From assembly GCF_002591975.1 (NCBI RefSeq), contig NZ_NVQE01000019.1, forward strand, positions 41,379 to 105,378: a stretch of DNA of 64,000 nt, read 5' to 3'. Under the pieces are notes generated by a model. The model did no database searches and was not told where the DNA came from. It saw only the letters and a program-made list of their open reading frames with translations. Numbering within the stretch: position 1 is the stretch's first letter; every line of letters starts with the position of its first letter. A program made the translations under genes and the position numbers. Shown piece after piece: positions 8,320 to 18,827 of this stretch. The stretch comes from Mycobacterium neglectum. GTDB lineage: Bacteria; Actinomycetota; Actinomycetes; Mycobacteriales; Mycobacteriaceae.

Positions 8320-9398
8320 CGGTAGGCAACGCCCCGAAGTATCACCAGATCCGGGTTGTTGACGATGCCCGCGCCGCGCCGCGGATCGTCCTGGTAGCAG
8401 ACCAGGTCGGCTGAGGCCCCGTGCTCAATACCTGGTCGGCCCAACCACTCCCGGGCGCTCCAGCACGCCGCGCCCAACGCCTCGGTCGGACTCATCCCGA
8501 TGCCTTTGAGTGCGTCGATCTCGTCGGCGATCCGGCCGTGGGCCACCATGCTGCCCGCATCGGTGCCGGCATAGATCGGCACGCCTGCTTCTCGGGCGGC
8601 GGCGATGCGCGACGGACACTTCTCGTGGAGGTCGCGCATATGGCGAGCGTAGGCCGGGAATTTGGCTGCGGCGTCGGCGATACCGGGAAAATTCTCGATG
8701 TTGATCATCGTGGGCACCAACGCGGTGCCGTACTCGACCATCAGCTCGATGGTGTCGTCGGTCAGCCCTGTGCCGTGCTCGATGCAGTCGATGCCTGCCT
8801 TGATCAGCCCGGGCAGTGCGTCCTCACTGAACACGTGTGCCGTGACGCGGGCGCCGTTGTCGTGGGCGGCGTCGATCGCCACCTTCAGTACGTCGTCGGA
8901 CCACAGCGGCGCCAGGTCTCCGACCTCGCGGTCGATCCAGTCGCCGACGAGCTTCACCCAGCCGTCGCCGAACCGCGCCTGTTCGGCCACGGCAGCGGGC
9001 AGCTGGGACTCGTCCTCCATTTCGATCGCGAACCCGCGCTCGTAGCGCTTGGGCCGGGCGAGGTGGCGGCCGGCTCTGATGATCCGCGGAAGGTCGTCGT
9101 GGTCATCGAGGCTGCGGGTGTCGCACGGTGACCCGGCGTCGCGCAGCAGCAGCGCGCCAGCGTCGCGTTCGGTCTCGGCCTGGGTGATGGCCTCGTCCAG
9201 ATCGGTCGCCCCATGGGCTCCGAGCCCGACGTGGCAGTGCGCATCGACGAGGCCGGGCAGGATCCAGCCGCCGTCGAAGACCGTCGCAGCGTCATTCACC
9301 GGTTCGGCACTCAACGTGCCGTCGACGATCCACCACTGCACTGGCTGTCCGTCAGGCAGCCCGAGGCCTTTGATATGGAGCGGCGGTGCAGCCGTCAC
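8316..9398 (-). CDS. Metal-dependent amidohydrolase (Rv2915c-like)
   Basis: A 360-aa member of the amidohydrolase superfamily, imidazolonepropionase/prolidase-like branch. Metal-binding marks are visible: DAHCHVG (HxH) at the first strand, AHVFSED and IEHGTGL for later His ligands, and YAGTDAG for the catalytic Asp. Substrate unknown. Starts with GTG, one base after the ffh stop, so it is co-transcribed with ffh as in M. tuberculosis. Its stop overlaps the stop of the convergent diflavin reductase in a shared CTAG. Confidence 0.85.
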   Translation of the reverse strand: MTAAPPLHIKGLGLPDGQPVQWWIVDGTLSAEPVNDAATVFDGGWILPGLVDAHCHVGLGAHGATDLDEAITQAETERDAGALLLRDAGSPCDTRSLDDHDDLPRIIRAGRHLARPKRYERGFAIEMEDESQLPAAVAEQARFGDGWVKLVGDWIDREVGDLAPLWSDDVLKVAIDAAHDNGARVTAHVFSEDALPGLIKAGIDCIEHGTGLTDDTIELMVEYGTALVPTMINIENFPGIADAAAKFPAYARHMRDLHEKCPSRIAAAREAGVPIYAGTDAGSMVAHGRIADEIDALKGIGMSPTEALGAACWSAREWLGRPGIEHGASADLVCYQDDPRRGAGIVNNPDLVILRGVAYR

Positions 9399-9399
9399 C

Positions 9400-10953
9400 C
9401 TAGTTCTGGCCCGGGAACTTCAGCTTGGACAGGTCGATGTTGGCGAGGCCGGGAGGGAGTTCGTCGAGACCCTTGGGCATATCCGAGAGATCCGGGAATC
9501 CGGCGGGCATTCCTGCCGCACCCAGGGGATTGCGCACCTTCGGCGGCGTCGGCCCCTTCCCGCCCTTCTTGCCCTTCTTCTTGTTCTTCGCGGCCTTACG
9601 GGACGATCCCTTTCGACCGAACGGCATGCCCATCTGGCCCGCCATCGACGACATCATCTTGCGAGCCTCGAAGAACCGCTCGACGAGCTGGTTGACCTCG
9701 CCGACCGTCACACCCGATCCGTTGGCGATGCGCAATCGGCGCGAGCCGTTGATGATTTTGGGGTCCGCACGCTCGGCGGGCGTCATGCCGCGGATGATCG
9801 CCTGCAGCCGATCCAGCGACTTGTCATCGACGGCGGCCAGCGCGTCCTTCATCTGACCCGCGCCGGGCAGCATGCCCAACAGGTTGCCGATCGGGCCCAT
9901 CTTGCGGATCGCCAGCATCTGTTCGAGGAAGTCCTCCAGCGTGAGCTCGCCGCTGCCGATCTTCGCGGCAGCTACCTCGGCCTTCTCGGCGTCGAATACC
10001 TGCTCGGCCTGCTCGATGAGCGAGAGCACATCGCCCATGCCCAGGATGCGGCTCGCCATCCGGTCGGGGTGGAAGACGTCGAAGTCCTCGAGCTTCTCGC
10101 CGCTCGACGCGAACAGGATCGGTACGCCGGTGATCTCGCGCACCGACAGCGCCGCGCCGCCGCGGGCGTCGCCGTCGAGCTTGGTCAGCACCACACCGGT
10201 GAACCCGACGCCCGCACGGAACGCCTCGGCGGTGTTGACGGCGTCCTGGCCGATCATCGCGTCGAGCACGAAGATCACTTCGTCGGGGTCAATCGCGTCG
10301 CGGATCCCGCCCGCCTGCCGCATCAGCTCCTCGTCGATGCCCAGGCGACCAGCGGTGTCGACGATGACGACGTCGTGGTGCTTGGCCTTGGCTTCGGCAA
10401 TGCCCGCCGATGCCACTGCGACGGGGTCACCCGGCGCCGAGTCGTCGGACCCTTCGACTGTGCCGGGATGCGGAGCGAAGACGTCGACACCTGCGCGTTG
10501 GCCGACGATCTGGAGCTGGTTGACGGCGCCGGGGCGCTGCAGGTCACACGCGACCAGCAGCGGGGCGTTGCCTTGACCCTTGAGCCATTTTGCGAGCTTG
10601 CCGGCGAGCGTGGTCTTACCCGAGCCCTGGAGGCCGGCCAGCATGATGACCGTTGGCGGGGTCTTGGCGAACGCCAGCTGGCGAGTCTCGCCACCGAGGA
10701 TGGTGATCAGCTCGTCGTTGACGATCTTGACGACCTGTTGGGCGGGATTCAGCGCGCCGGACACCTCGGCGCCCTTGGCGCGCTCCTTGATGCGTGCGAC
10801 GAAGTCGCGGACCACCGGCAACGACACGTCGGCTTCGAGCAATGCCAGCCGGATCTCGCGGGTCGTCGCATCGATGTCGGCGTCGGACAACCGCCCTTTA
10901 CCGCGCAGCCCCTGTAGGGCGTCGGTCAACCGGTCGGACAGCGATTCAAACAC
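9400..10953 (-). CDS. ffh: Signal recognition particle protein Ffh (SRP54)
   Basis: The 517-aa GTPase of SRP, which binds signal sequences on ribosomes and 4.5S RNA and docks with FtsY. N domain 1-85, G domain with P-loop GLQGSGKT at 107-114, DTAGRLG and TKLDGDARGG, then a Met-rich M domain (KMMSSMAGQMGMPFGRK). The basic Lys-rich C-terminal tail is typical of mycobacteria. The GTG start at 10953 has a TAGGCT -10 box seven bases upstream and no ribosome-binding site, so it is probably leaderless. Confidence 0.98.
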   Translation of the reverse strand: MFESLSDRLTDALQGLRGKGRLSDADIDATTREIRLALLEADVSLPVVRDFVARIKERAKGAEVSGALNPAQQVVKIVNDELITILGGETRQLAFAKTPPTVIMLAGLQGSGKTTLAGKLAKWLKGQGNAPLLVACDLQRPGAVNQLQIVGQRAGVDVFAPHPGTVEGSDDSAPGDPVAVASAGIAEAKAKHHDVVIVDTAGRLGIDEELMRQAGGIRDAIDPDEVIFVLDAMIGQDAVNTAEAFRAGVGFTGVVLTKLDGDARGGAALSVREITGVPILFASSGEKLEDFDVFHPDRMASRILGMGDVLSLIEQAEQVFDAEKAEVAAAKIGSGELTLEDFLEQMLAIRKMGPIGNLLGMLPGAGQMKDALAAVDDKSLDRLQAIIRGMTPAERADPKIINGSRRLRIANGSGVTVGEVNQLVERFFEARKMMSSMAGQMGMPFGRKGSSRKAAKNKKKGKKGGKGPTPPKVRNPLGAAGMPAGFPDLSDMPKGLDELPPGLANIDLSKLKFPGQN

Positions 10954-10960
10954 GCGGTCC

Positions 10961-10966
10961 AGCCTA
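10961..10966 (-). promoter_or_regulatory. -10 box TAGGCT of ffh
   Basis: On the minus strand TAGGCT ends seven bases before the ffh GTG, predicting a leaderless ffh mRNA. Confidence 0.5.
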
Positions 10967-10986
10967 ACTTCTCCGGCCCGGCACCC

Positions 10987-11877
10987 CTACGACACGTCGT
11001 CGAGCGAACCGATGAGCACGACGAAGTACACGACGACGATGACCGCGAAGAGCACCAGCAGCGCCGTCGTGACATAGCCGATCACCAGGCCTGCGATGGC
11101 CAGTCCCCGGCCGTCGTCGCCGCTCCGCTTGATCTGCGATAGCGCCATGTGCCCGAACACGATGCCAAGGGGCGCCAGCACCAACGAGGACACCAGTGCC
11201 GCGATAGCCATCGAGTTGGTCTGCCGCACAGGCGGATACGCCTGCGGGCCCAGGTGCTGGACGGGTGGCGGCATTCCTTCGGTGCCCGCTGTGGATGACG
11301 AGCCCATCGCGTCGAAACCCCAGCAGATCAGGCAACCCAGCACGAAGGCCCCGATCCAGACGACCCAGTACGCGACCCATGCGGTGCCGATCGTGCGGTA
11401 CAAGAGGCCCGACGCGCTGAGCACGGCGATGAGAACCGCCACCACCAGCGTAGGGGCGAGGCCAATCGCCCACTTCGGGGTTTGCCGGCGCGCAATACCC
11501 CATGCGGCGACGAACCCGACGAGCGTGACGACCGTCATCAGCCGGTCGGCCCATTCCACGACACCCGTGTACGAAGCGAACGAAGTCACGGCCGCGATGC
11601 CGACGTCGAGGATCGTCACCGCCGTGCCAACGATCACCGCGGGCAACCGTCGCGCGGCGGTGCGTGCAAAGAGTGCGACAACCGCGACGAAGTAAATCCC
11701 GAGCACCGCGGTCCACGCCAGGCTCCAGAGCTTCACGGTGTCCACCGGCCAGTCCAGGTCGGAGGCCAGCGCACGCAGGTACCAGATCACCACCGTTGGG
11801 AGCACCAAAGCTGCGCTCACCAGTGCTTGCGTAGGCCCTGAACCGCGGTTGGCAACACTTTGTCCCTCGGCGGTCAT
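10987..11877 (-). CDS. Multi-pass membrane protein with DUF4190-like C-terminus
   Basis: A 296-aa integral membrane protein with about seven or eight hydrophobic segments. The first five span residues 18-180; a Pro-rich loop near 195-215 (MPPPVQHLGPQAYPP) then leads to a C-terminal pair typical of DUF4190: SMAIAALVSSLVLAPLGIV, GHMALSQIKRSGDDGRGLAIAGLVIGY. No function is known for this family. M. tuberculosis has a different gene between glnD and ffh at this point. It is probably separately expressed from ffh, whose promoter lies in the 33-base gap. Confidence 0.72.
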   Translation of the reverse strand: MTAEGQSVANRGSGPTQALVSAALVLPTVVIWYLRALASDLDWPVDTVKLWSLAWTAVLGIYFVAVVALFARTAARRLPAVIVGTAVTILDVGIAAVTSFASYTGVVEWADRLMTVVTLVGFVAAWGIARRQTPKWAIGLAPTLVVAVLIAVLSASGLLYRTIGTAWVAYWVVWIGAFVLGCLICWGFDAMGSSSTAGTEGMPPPVQHLGPQAYPPVRQTNSMAIAALVSSLVLAPLGIVFGHMALSQIKRSGDDGRGLAIAGLVIGYVTTALLVLFAVIVVVYFVVLIGSLDDVS

Positions 11878-11914
11878 GCGCCGATTTTGGCTGCCGATGC
11901 TCGCCGAACCCGCA

Positions 11915-14392
11915 CTAGCTGGCCTCTGAAACCGGCTTCACGGGCGGGGGTGCGGGCAGGACGGCATACAGGTCGCGCTCGAGTCCGTCGCGCACGGCGT
12001 CGGTGTCCCCAGCCGCGGCGATGCCGAACACGTCGACGACCGACGAGCCGAGGGTGGTGACCTTCGCCCACGCAATATCGACGCCATCGCGTTCGAAGAC
12101 TGCCGTCAGCCTCGCCAGCAGGCCCGCGCGGTCGGTGCTGCGGATCTGCACCACCAACTCCCCTGGGGCCGCTCCGTCGGACCACAGGATTCGCGGCGGG
12201 GCGATCACGTGGTTGATCGGGACGGCATCCGGCACCTCGCCGGCGCGTGCCGTTCCGTACTGCGCTGCGTCGCGATCGCGCTTGTCCAGCGACGCGAGCG
12301 TGTCGAGGTCGCCATCGAGAGCGAGGATCCACTGCTGCCGCAGCAGCTCGGCAGCGGGCGGGGAACCGAAGTGGGGCGACACCACGAATGTGTTGATAGC
12401 CGAACCCGCATGCCCGTTCACCGACGCCGAATGCACCCGCAACGAGTTCAGCGCCAACACACCCGCGGCTTTGGACAACAATCCCCGGCGATCCGGCGCG
12501 ATCATCGTGACGTTGTAAATGTGCGGACTGTCGGCAGGTGTGATCTCGACATGGATGCCGACCTCGGCGGCCAGCGAAAGGTACCGCGGGTCAATGGGAT
12601 CGGGCTCCGGCAGTGGTTCGCCGGCCATCACCAAGCGGCAGCGGTGCACGAGATCGCCGATGAGGGACGCCTTCCAGTCACCCCACACCCCCGGACCGGT
12701 CGCCAGCGAGTCCGCTTCGGCCAGTGCGTGCAGCAGTTCCAGTACGACGAGATCACCGTCGAGCGCACCCACCACCAACGCGATGGTGTTGGGGTCCTGT
12801 AGATCGCGTCGCGTCGCAGTGTGCGGCAGCAACAGATGGTGGCGCACCACCTTGGACAGGATCTCGACATCTGAGGGCCACAGGCCGAGGCGGGTACCGA
12901 TCTGGACCGCCAGATCCGCACCGATCACGCTGTGATCACCACCACGGCCCTTACCGATGTCGTGGCACAGTGCGCCAAGGACCAACAGGTCGGGCCGCGA
13001 CACTCTGGTGGTGAATGCGCTTGCCCGCGAAACGGTTTCAACGAGATGTCGGTCGACAGTCCAGATGTGTACGACGTCGCGTGGCGGAAGGTCGCGCACC
13101 GCACCCCATTCCGGAAAGAGGCGACCCCACAGGCCGGTTCGGTCAAGCGCCTCGATGGTGGCCACGGCTGCCGGACCTGCGGCCAGCATGACCAGCAGGT
13201 CTTTGAGAGCTTGGCGGGGCCACGGCGTACGCAGTTCCGGCGCGTTCTCGGCGAGACGGGCCAGCGTGGACGCCGCCATCGGCAAACCGGTGGTGGCCGA
13301 GGCGGCAGCCACCCGCAAGATCAGGCCGGGGTCACGTTCAGGGCGTGCATCACGCGCGAGGATGACCTCGCCGGCGAATTCGATCACCCCTTCGTCGAGG
13401 GGACGGCGCGTCGGCCGTCGAAACGCAGCGAGTCCGCGTCTCGGCAGCGCATTGCCTGCGGTGCGAATACCGGTGTCGACATAGAAGCTGATGGTCCGGG
13501 CGGCATCGGAAAGCATGCGGGCCAAATCGAATCGGTCGCCGATCTGCAATGCCGCGCCGATCTCGTCGGCGTGTTGGGCCAGTAGCAGGTCGCGGCCGCG
13601 CCCTGCGACCCGGTGCAGTTCGGTGCGCACATTCAGCAATGTCATATGCGCCTCCCCCAGTGTTTCGGTGGGGGACGCCAGTGATCGGCTGGGATAGACA
13701 TCGGCGAGCTGAGCGATCGCCAGCGCGTTGAGTAGCTGAACGTCGCGCAGGCCACCGCGTCCGCATTTGAGATCGGGCTCTGCGCGGTGGGCGATCTCGC
13801 CACTGCGATGCCAGCGCGCGCGGGTGTGCTCCACAAGTTCGTCGAAGCGCGAAGCGACTCCGGTACGCCACTGGCGCCTGGCTCCCCCGATCAGCAGAGT
13901 TGAAAGGTCCGAATCACCCGCGATATGCCGCGCTTCGAGCATGGCCAATCCGGCGGAGATATCTTGGCCGGCCACGGTTAGCGCCTCGGGCACCGTGCGG
14001 ACACTGTGGTCGATACGAATGTTCGCATCCCACAAGGGATACCACAGTAACTCGGCGACCTGACCGACGACATCGTGCGGCATGTTGTCGTGCAATAGCG
14101 TCAGGTCGAGATCCGAGTACGGCACCAGTTCGCCTCGGCCCAGTCCACCGGTCGCGACGATAGCGAAGCCACTGGTAGGCGTGATGCCGATCTCGGTCGC
14201 CTTTGTGGTGAGCCAGAATTCGTGTAGATCCAGCAGTGCATCCCGCAGCGCAGCCGAATCCAGTTGCCGGGCATCATTGGTCAGCAGTTGCCCGGCGGCA
14301 GCGACGAGGTCGGTGGCTGGACGTGACGAGCCCGCCGCCGGAGCCACCCACTGTGGGGGCCCGGCGGCGGAATCTCGACTCTGTTCAGTCAT
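11915..14392 (-). CDS. glnD: PII uridylyltransferase / uridylyl-removing enzyme (or adenylyl equivalent)
   Basis: The 825-aa GlnD senses glutamine and modifies PII on its T-loop Tyr. Domains in order: nucleotidyltransferase ([16 protein letters not shown], residues 82-97), a helical linker, an HD phosphohydrolase domain ([12 protein letters not shown]) for removal, and two C-terminal ACT domains ([30 protein letters not shown]) that bind glutamine. In actinobacteria GlnD adenylylates the PII homologue GlnK, so the donor may be ATP here. It is the third gene of amt-glnB-glnD, with SD GGGGAGG before the ATG. Confidence 0.96.
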   Translation of the reverse strand: MTEQSRDSAAGPPQWVAPAAGSSRPATDLVAAAGQLLTNDARQLDSAALRDALLDLHEFWLTTKATEIGITPTSGFAIVATGGLGRGELVPYSDLDLTLLHDNMPHDVVGQVAELLWYPLWDANIRIDHSVRTVPEALTVAGQDISAGLAMLEARHIAGDSDLSTLLIGGARRQWRTGVASRFDELVEHTRARWHRSGEIAHRAEPDLKCGRGGLRDVQLLNALAIAQLADVYPSRSLASPTETLGEAHMTLLNVRTELHRVAGRGRDLLLAQHADEIGAALQIGDRFDLARMLSDAARTISFYVDTGIRTAGNALPRRGLAAFRRPTRRPLDEGVIEFAGEVILARDARPERDPGLILRVAAASATTGLPMAASTLARLAENAPELRTPWPRQALKDLLVMLAAGPAAVATIEALDRTGLWGRLFPEWGAVRDLPPRDVVHIWTVDRHLVETVSRASAFTTRVSRPDLLVLGALCHDIGKGRGGDHSVIGADLAVQIGTRLGLWPSDVEILSKVVRHHLLLPHTATRRDLQDPNTIALVVGALDGDLVVLELLHALAEADSLATGPGVWGDWKASLIGDLVHRCRLVMAGEPLPEPDPIDPRYLSLAAEVGIHVEITPADSPHIYNVTMIAPDRRGLLSKAAGVLALNSLRVHSASVNGHAGSAINTFVVSPHFGSPPAAELLRQQWILALDGDLDTLASLDKRDRDAAQYGTARAGEVPDAVPINHVIAPPRILWSDGAAPGELVVQIRSTDRAGLLARLTAVFERDGVDIAWAKVTTLGSSVVDVFGIAAAGDTDAVRDGLERDLYAVLPAPPPVKPVSEAS

Positions 14393-14472
14393 TTCGTGTC
14401 CTCCCCGGCCTCAAACCTGTAAACGCTCACGATCCAACGGCCGGGCGAAGACTTCTCATCACTTCAGACTGA

Positions 14473-14844
<372 letters not shown>

Positions 14845-16209
14845 TCAGGCGAGCTCATAAGCCGTTTCAGCATGTTCGGTCTCATCGATACCAGTTTCTT
14901 CGTCTTCAGTGGCAACTCGCCAGCCCAACGGTTTGACGACGAACGCGATGATTACGGTCATGATCCCGGTGAAGGCGACTGCCACCAACGCGATTACCGC
15001 TTGCACAACCAACTGCTGAATACCACCGCCGAGGAACAGTCCGGTATCGGTCGCGAAGAGTCCGATGGCGATGGTGCCCCACAGACCCGCGACGAGGTGG
15101 ACTCCGACGACGTCGAGCGAGTCGTCGTAGCCGAACTTGTACTTCATTCCGATCGCCAGGGAAGACAGGATGCCTGCTACCGCGCCGAGGACCAGCGACC
15201 ACACCGGAGTGAGCGACCCGCACGCCGGGGTGATCGCCACCAGACCCGCGACGATGCCCGATGCGGCACCGACGCTGGTGGCGTGGCCGTCGCGGATGCG
15301 TTCCACCAATAGCCAGGACAGCATCGCCGCGGCGGTGGCCGCCGTGGTGTTGACCCAGACCAGGCCCGCGAGCATGTCTGCCGCGCCCTCGGAGCCCACG
15401 TTGAAGCCGAACCAACCGAACCACAGAATCGCGGCACCCAGCATGACGAACGGAATGTTGTGCGGCCGGTAGGGCGTCTTTCCCCATCCGGCTCGCTTCC
15501 CGAGCAACAGCGCCAGAACCAATGCGGCCATGCCGGCGTTGATGTGGACAACGGTGCCGCCGGCGAAGTCGATCGGCGGCACGTTGGCCGCCTCGGCTTC
15601 CGCGTCGTAGCCGAAAAGCCAAGAGGCAATGCCGTTCTCAGCGCCGGACAGCATGCCACCGCCCCACACCATGTGGGAGAGCGGGAAATAGACCAGCGTG
15701 ACCCAGATGCCACCGAACAGCAACCACGTTCCGAACTTCATCCGCTCGGCGACCGCGCCACTGATCAGCGCGACGGTGATCACGGCGAAGGTGAGCTGGA
15801 AACCCACCCACACAATCGCTGGCACCGAACCGAATCCGCCGAGCACGTATAGCGTCTCCTCGCCGACTTCCTTGGTTTCTAGAAGTTGGCTCACGCCGAA
15901 CAGTGAAAACGGATTATCGAAGATGAGGCCTGGATCGGCGCCGGTATGCGCCGAAGAGAACGACATCGAGTATCCCCACAGGATGTAGATGACGCTGACG
16001 ACTCCGATCGAGCCGAACGACATCATCATCATGTTGAGAACCGACTTCTGTCGGGACAGTCCACCGTAGAAGAACGCCAGGCCTGGTGTCATGAACAACA
16101 CCAACGCGGCGGCGGTCAGCACCCAGGCGGTGTCGCCCGCGCTCAGCCCATCCGGGCCGAACGGTGCGAATGCATCGTCAGGTAGAAGTAGAGGTACGGC
16201 TGATACCAC
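14845..16209 (-). CDS. amt: Ammonium transporter Amt
   Basis: A 454-aa Amt/Mep channel with about 11 membrane segments. Seen: the signature region FYGGLSRQKSVLNMMMMSFG, the pore twin histidines in PLSHMVWGGG and GVHLVAGLWGT, and the DFAGGTVVHINAG motif. The C-terminal cytosolic tail carries acidic residues that contact PII in the family. I place the start at GTG 16209, preceded by a perfect AAGGAGG, not at the longer upstream reading (to 16317), whose extra 36 residues are unlike Amt proteins. It leads amt-glnB-glnD, with GlnR-like boxes 66-135 bases upstream. Confidence 0.95.
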   Translation of the reverse strand: MVSAVPLLLPDDAFAPFGPDGLSAGDTAWVLTAAALVLFMTPGLAFFYGGLSRQKSVLNMMMMSFGSIGVVSVIYILWGYSMSFSSAHTGADPGLIFDNPFSLFGVSQLLETKEVGEETLYVLGGFGSVPAIVWVGFQLTFAVITVALISGAVAERMKFGTWLLFGGIWVTLVYFPLSHMVWGGGMLSGAENGIASWLFGYDAEAEAANVPPIDFAGGTVVHINAGMAALVLALLLGKRAGWGKTPYRPHNIPFVMLGAAILWFGWFGFNVGSEGAADMLAGLVWVNTTAATAAAMLSWLLVERIRDGHATSVGAASGIVAGLVAITPACGSLTPVWSLVLGAVAGILSSLAIGMKYKFGYDDSLDVVGVHLVAGLWGTIAIGLFATDTGLFLGGGIQQLVVQAVIALVAVAFTGIMTVIIAFVVKPLGWRVATEDEETGIDETEHAETAYELA

Positions 16210-16274
16210 TTTGTGTGAACCTCCTTGGGAAAGGCGCCGACAGATCGGCCTCCCGAAGAGAGTCTGTGGCGCGC

Positions 16275-16344
16275 GTTTCACCTGTGATGCATTCACGTTT
16301 CGGCAATGTGAACGCAACCGCGAACATGGTTACGCTCATGTTTC
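16275..16344 (-). promoter_or_regulatory. GlnR-like operator upstream of amt-glnB-glnD
   Basis: Read on the minus strand, 16312-16275 holds TTCAC-N6-GAAAC-N6-GCATC-N6-GAAAC, the spacing of the actinobacterial GlnR box (gTnAC-n6-GaAAC, repeated). The third element is weak. Further upstream, 16344-16329 gives GAAAC-N6-GTAAC. GlnR is known to activate this operon under nitrogen limitation in mycobacteria; the assignment here rests on pattern only. Confidence 0.65.
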
Positions 16345-16387
16345 ACCAGCGGATGAGTGCGGATAATGTGCCGAACAGCGGTGTTTG

Positions 16388-17767
16388 TTAACCGAGCAGC
16401 GCGTCGACGTACGCGGCGGGCTCGAACGGCGCGAGGTCGTCGGGGCCCTCGCCGAGACCGACAAGTTTGACCGGCACACCCAGTTCCTGCTGCACGCGGA
16501 ACACGATCCCGCCCTTTGCCGTGCCGTCGAGCTTGGTAAGCACCACACCGGTGATGTCGACGACTTCGGCAAACACGCGGGCCTGTGGCAGACCGTTCTG
16601 ACCGATCGTGGCGTCGAGTACCAGCAATACCTCGTCGACCTCGGCGCGCCGGCTCACGACCCGTTTGATCTTGCCCAGTTCGTCCATCAGGCCCGTTTTG
16701 GTGTGAAGGCGCCCTGCGGTGTCGATGACGACGACGTCGGCACCTGCCTCGACACCGGCGTCCACGGCATCGAACGCCACCGACGCCGGGTCGGCGCCCT
16801 CGGGGCCGCGCACCACCTGGGCCCCGACGCGAGACGCCCAACTCTGTAGCTGGTCGGCGGCGGCGGCGCGGAAGGTGTCGGCTGCTCCCAGCACGACGCG
16901 GCGGCCGTCGGCCACCAGCACCCGCGCCAGCTTGCCGACGGTCGTCGTCTTGCCGGTGCCGTTCACACCGACGACAAGGAGCACCGAGGGCTTGTCGGCG
17001 TGCGGGAGCGCCTTGATGGAGCGGTCCAGGTCGGGGCGCAACTCGTTGATCAGCACCTCGCGCAGGACTTCACGGGCTTCGGCCTCGGTACGCACCCGAC
17101 TGCTGGCCATCCGTGACCGCAACGCGGTGACGACCGATTCGGTCGCGACGGGGCCCAGATCGGCGATCAGGAGAGTGTCCTCGACGTCCTGCCAGGAATC
17201 TTCGTCGAGGTCACCCGCGCCGAGCAGGCCGAGCATGCTTCGGCCCAGCGTGTTCTGCGATTTGGCAAGCCGCCCCCGCAGCCTCTCCAACCGGCCGTCT
17301 GCCGGCGCGATCTCGTCGAGCGCGGGCTTTGTCGGAGCCGCCGGAGCCGCCGGAGCCGCGGGTTCCGCGGGTTCCGCGGGTTCCGCGGGTTCCGCGGGTT
17401 CCGCGGGTTCCGCGGGTTCCGCGGGTGGGGCCGGCGGTTTTTCGACTACCGGCGGTTCGGGCAGCGGGACGTCTGAGATGGCCCGCTTCGGTGCGTCCCG
17501 CGGGATGGTGGCATCATCGCCGACGGCGGGCAGCCCGCTGGTGTCGATCCGTTCGACCGGCTCAGCGGGCGCTGACTGCGAGAACGTGATGGTTGACGAG
17601 GCGGTATAGCCGCCGGAGCGGTCGACGGGAGTGGCGGTGTCTGCAGACGACAAGCTGATCCGTCGGCGCCGGTACCGCACCAGACCCACGACAAGCGCGG
17701 TAATCAGCAGTACAGCGATGACCGCGACCGCGATCCACACACCAATTTCGACAGATCCCGTCACCAC
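16388..17767 (-). CDS. ftsY: SRP receptor FtsY with Glu-Pro-Ala repeat linker
   Basis: A 459-aa SRP-receptor GTPase that docks Ffh-ribosome complexes at the membrane. An N-terminal transmembrane anchor (about residues 9-30) is followed by basic RYRRRR, a long low-complexity linker of EPA repeats turning to APA, then the NG domain: GVNGTGKTTTVGK, DTAGRLHTKTG, TKLDGTAKGG. The linker is encoded by an almost perfect 9-base tandem repeat. Two GTG codons in a row (17767, 17764) are possible starts. M. tuberculosis also has ftsY beside smc, but here fni lies between. Confidence 0.96.
   Translation of the reverse strand: MVTGSVEIGVWIAVAVIAVLLITALVVGLVRYRRRRISLSSADTATPVDRSGGYTASSTITFSQSAPAEPVERIDTSGLPAVGDDATIPRDAPKRAISDVPLPEPPVVEKPPAPPAEPAEPAEPAEPAEPAEPAEPAAPAAPAAPTKPALDEIAPADGRLERLRGRLAKSQNTLGRSMLGLLGAGDLDEDSWQDVEDTLLIADLGPVATESVVTALRSRMASSRVRTEAEAREVLREVLINELRPDLDRSIKALPHADKPSVLLVVGVNGTGKTTTVGKLARVLVADGRRVVLGAADTFRAAAADQLQSWASRVGAQVVRGPEGADPASVAFDAVDAGVEAGADVVVIDTAGRLHTKTGLMDELGKIKRVVSRRAEVDEVLLVLDATIGQNGLPQARVFAEVVDITGVVLTKLDGTAKGGIVFRVQQELGVPVKLVGLGEGPDDLAPFEPAAYVDALLG
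17356..17426. repeat. 9-base tandem repeat inside ftsY
   Basis: CCGCGGGTT (plus strand) is repeated seven times exactly, with an eighth copy cut short, encoding the Glu-Pro-Ala linker of FtsY. A related CCGGAGCCG run lies just before it. Because the unit is 9 bases, copy-number change would keep the reading frame. Confidence 0.9.
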
Positions 17768-17792
17768 GTCATTGTGTCAGGAGGGGTAGCCG

Positions 17793-18827
17793 GTGGCGTC
17801 TGCGCCCGGGAGCTCCGGCGGCCTTATGGAAACCCGCAAACGTCGACACATCGACGTGTGCCTGAGTGAGCCTGTCGACTTCCAGACGGTGACCACCGGC
17901 TTGGAGCGCTATCAGTTGCCCTATAACGCGCTCACCCAGACCGACCTCGGGTCCATCGAGCTAGCGACAGATTTCCTTGGCAGCCGCTTACGCGCTCCGG
18001 TACTCATCGGTCCGATGACCGGTGGCGCGGAGCTGTCCGGCATCATCAATCGCAACCTGGCCGATGCCGCCCAGCAGCTCGGCATCGGCATGATGCTGGG
18101 ATCGCAGCGCATCATGCTCGACAACGGTTCGGCCTCGGCGACCTTCCGCGTCCGCGACATCGCACCCGACGTTCTACTGATCGGCAACATCGGACTCTCC
18201 CAACTAACGGCGCAGACTGTGCCCGCGCTGGTGAGGGCGTTGGATCAGGTCAACGCCAATGCCCTTGCAGTGCACGCCAATCCGCTGCAGGAAGCGATGC
18301 AGCACAAGGGCGATACCGACTTCTCGGGTTCGATCGCACGCCTGCGTGACATCGCGGGATCCATCGGCTATCCGGTGATGGTCAAGGAGGTCGGCCACGG
18401 TATCGGGGCCAGGGCGGCCGCGGAACTTGCGGACTGCCCGATCGCGGCGGTGGATGTCGCCGGGGCCGGCGGCACGTCATGGGCGCGCGTCGAGCAGTTC
18501 GTTCGCTACGGCGAGATCCGCTACCCGGCGCTCGCCGAGTGGGGCATTCCGACCGCGCAGGCACTTCTGGAAGTGCGGAGCGCGCTACCCGGGGTTCCGC
18601 TCGTCGCCTCTGGCGGCATCCGTACCGGGATGGACGCGGCCAAGGCGCTGGCACTTGGCGCCGACGTGGTGTCGGTTGCTCGGCCGCTGCTGGCGCCGGC
18701 GATCGAATCGGCTGCCGCCGTGACGGATTGGCTGCAACGTTTCATCGACGAGCTGCTGATCTGCTTGCACGGGTGCGGCGCGGCTGACCTCACCGAACTT
18801 CGCGAGGGCGGCGTCACCCCGCTGTGA
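17793..18827 (+). CDS. fni: Type 2 isopentenyl-diphosphate delta-isomerase (FMN-dependent)
   Basis: A 344-aa TIM-barrel FMN enzyme that converts IPP to DMAPP, the starter of isoprenoid chains. Marks: [10 protein letters not shown] near the start, [10 protein letters not shown], then [13 protein letters not shown] and the phosphate-binding [22 protein letters not shown]. The start GTG at 17793 has AGGAGGGG upstream. M. tuberculosis lacks a gene here and relies on the unrelated type 1 enzyme, so this is an insertion between ftsY and smc on the opposite strand. Its stop codon lies inside a long inverted repeat shared with the convergent smc. Confidence 0.9.
   Translation: MASAPGSSGGLMETRKRRHIDVCLSEPVDFQTVTTGLERYQLPYNALTQTDLGSIELATDFLGSRLRAPVLIGPMTGGAELSGIINRNLADAAQQLGIGMMLGSQRIMLDNGSASATFRVRDIAPDVLLIGNIGLSQLTAQTVPALVRALDQVNANALAVHANPLQEAMQHKGDTDFSGSIARLRDIAGSIGYPVMVKEVGHGIGARAAAELADCPIAAVDVAGAGGTSWARVEQFVRYGEIRYPALAEWGIPTAQALLEVRSALPGVPLVASGGIRTGMDAAKALALGADVVSVARPLLAPAIESAAAVTDWLQRFIDELLICLHGCGAADLTELREGGVTPL

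Noticed and set aside
9049..10917. 622-codon open frame antisense to ffh
   Set aside because: The ffh protein is fully conserved on the other strand; the antisense translation is low-complexity His/Arg/Gly-rich, as expected in GC-rich DNA.
17356..17426. Short tandem array considered as CRISPR
   Set aside because: Units are 9 bases with no spacers and lie in an essential coding sequence.
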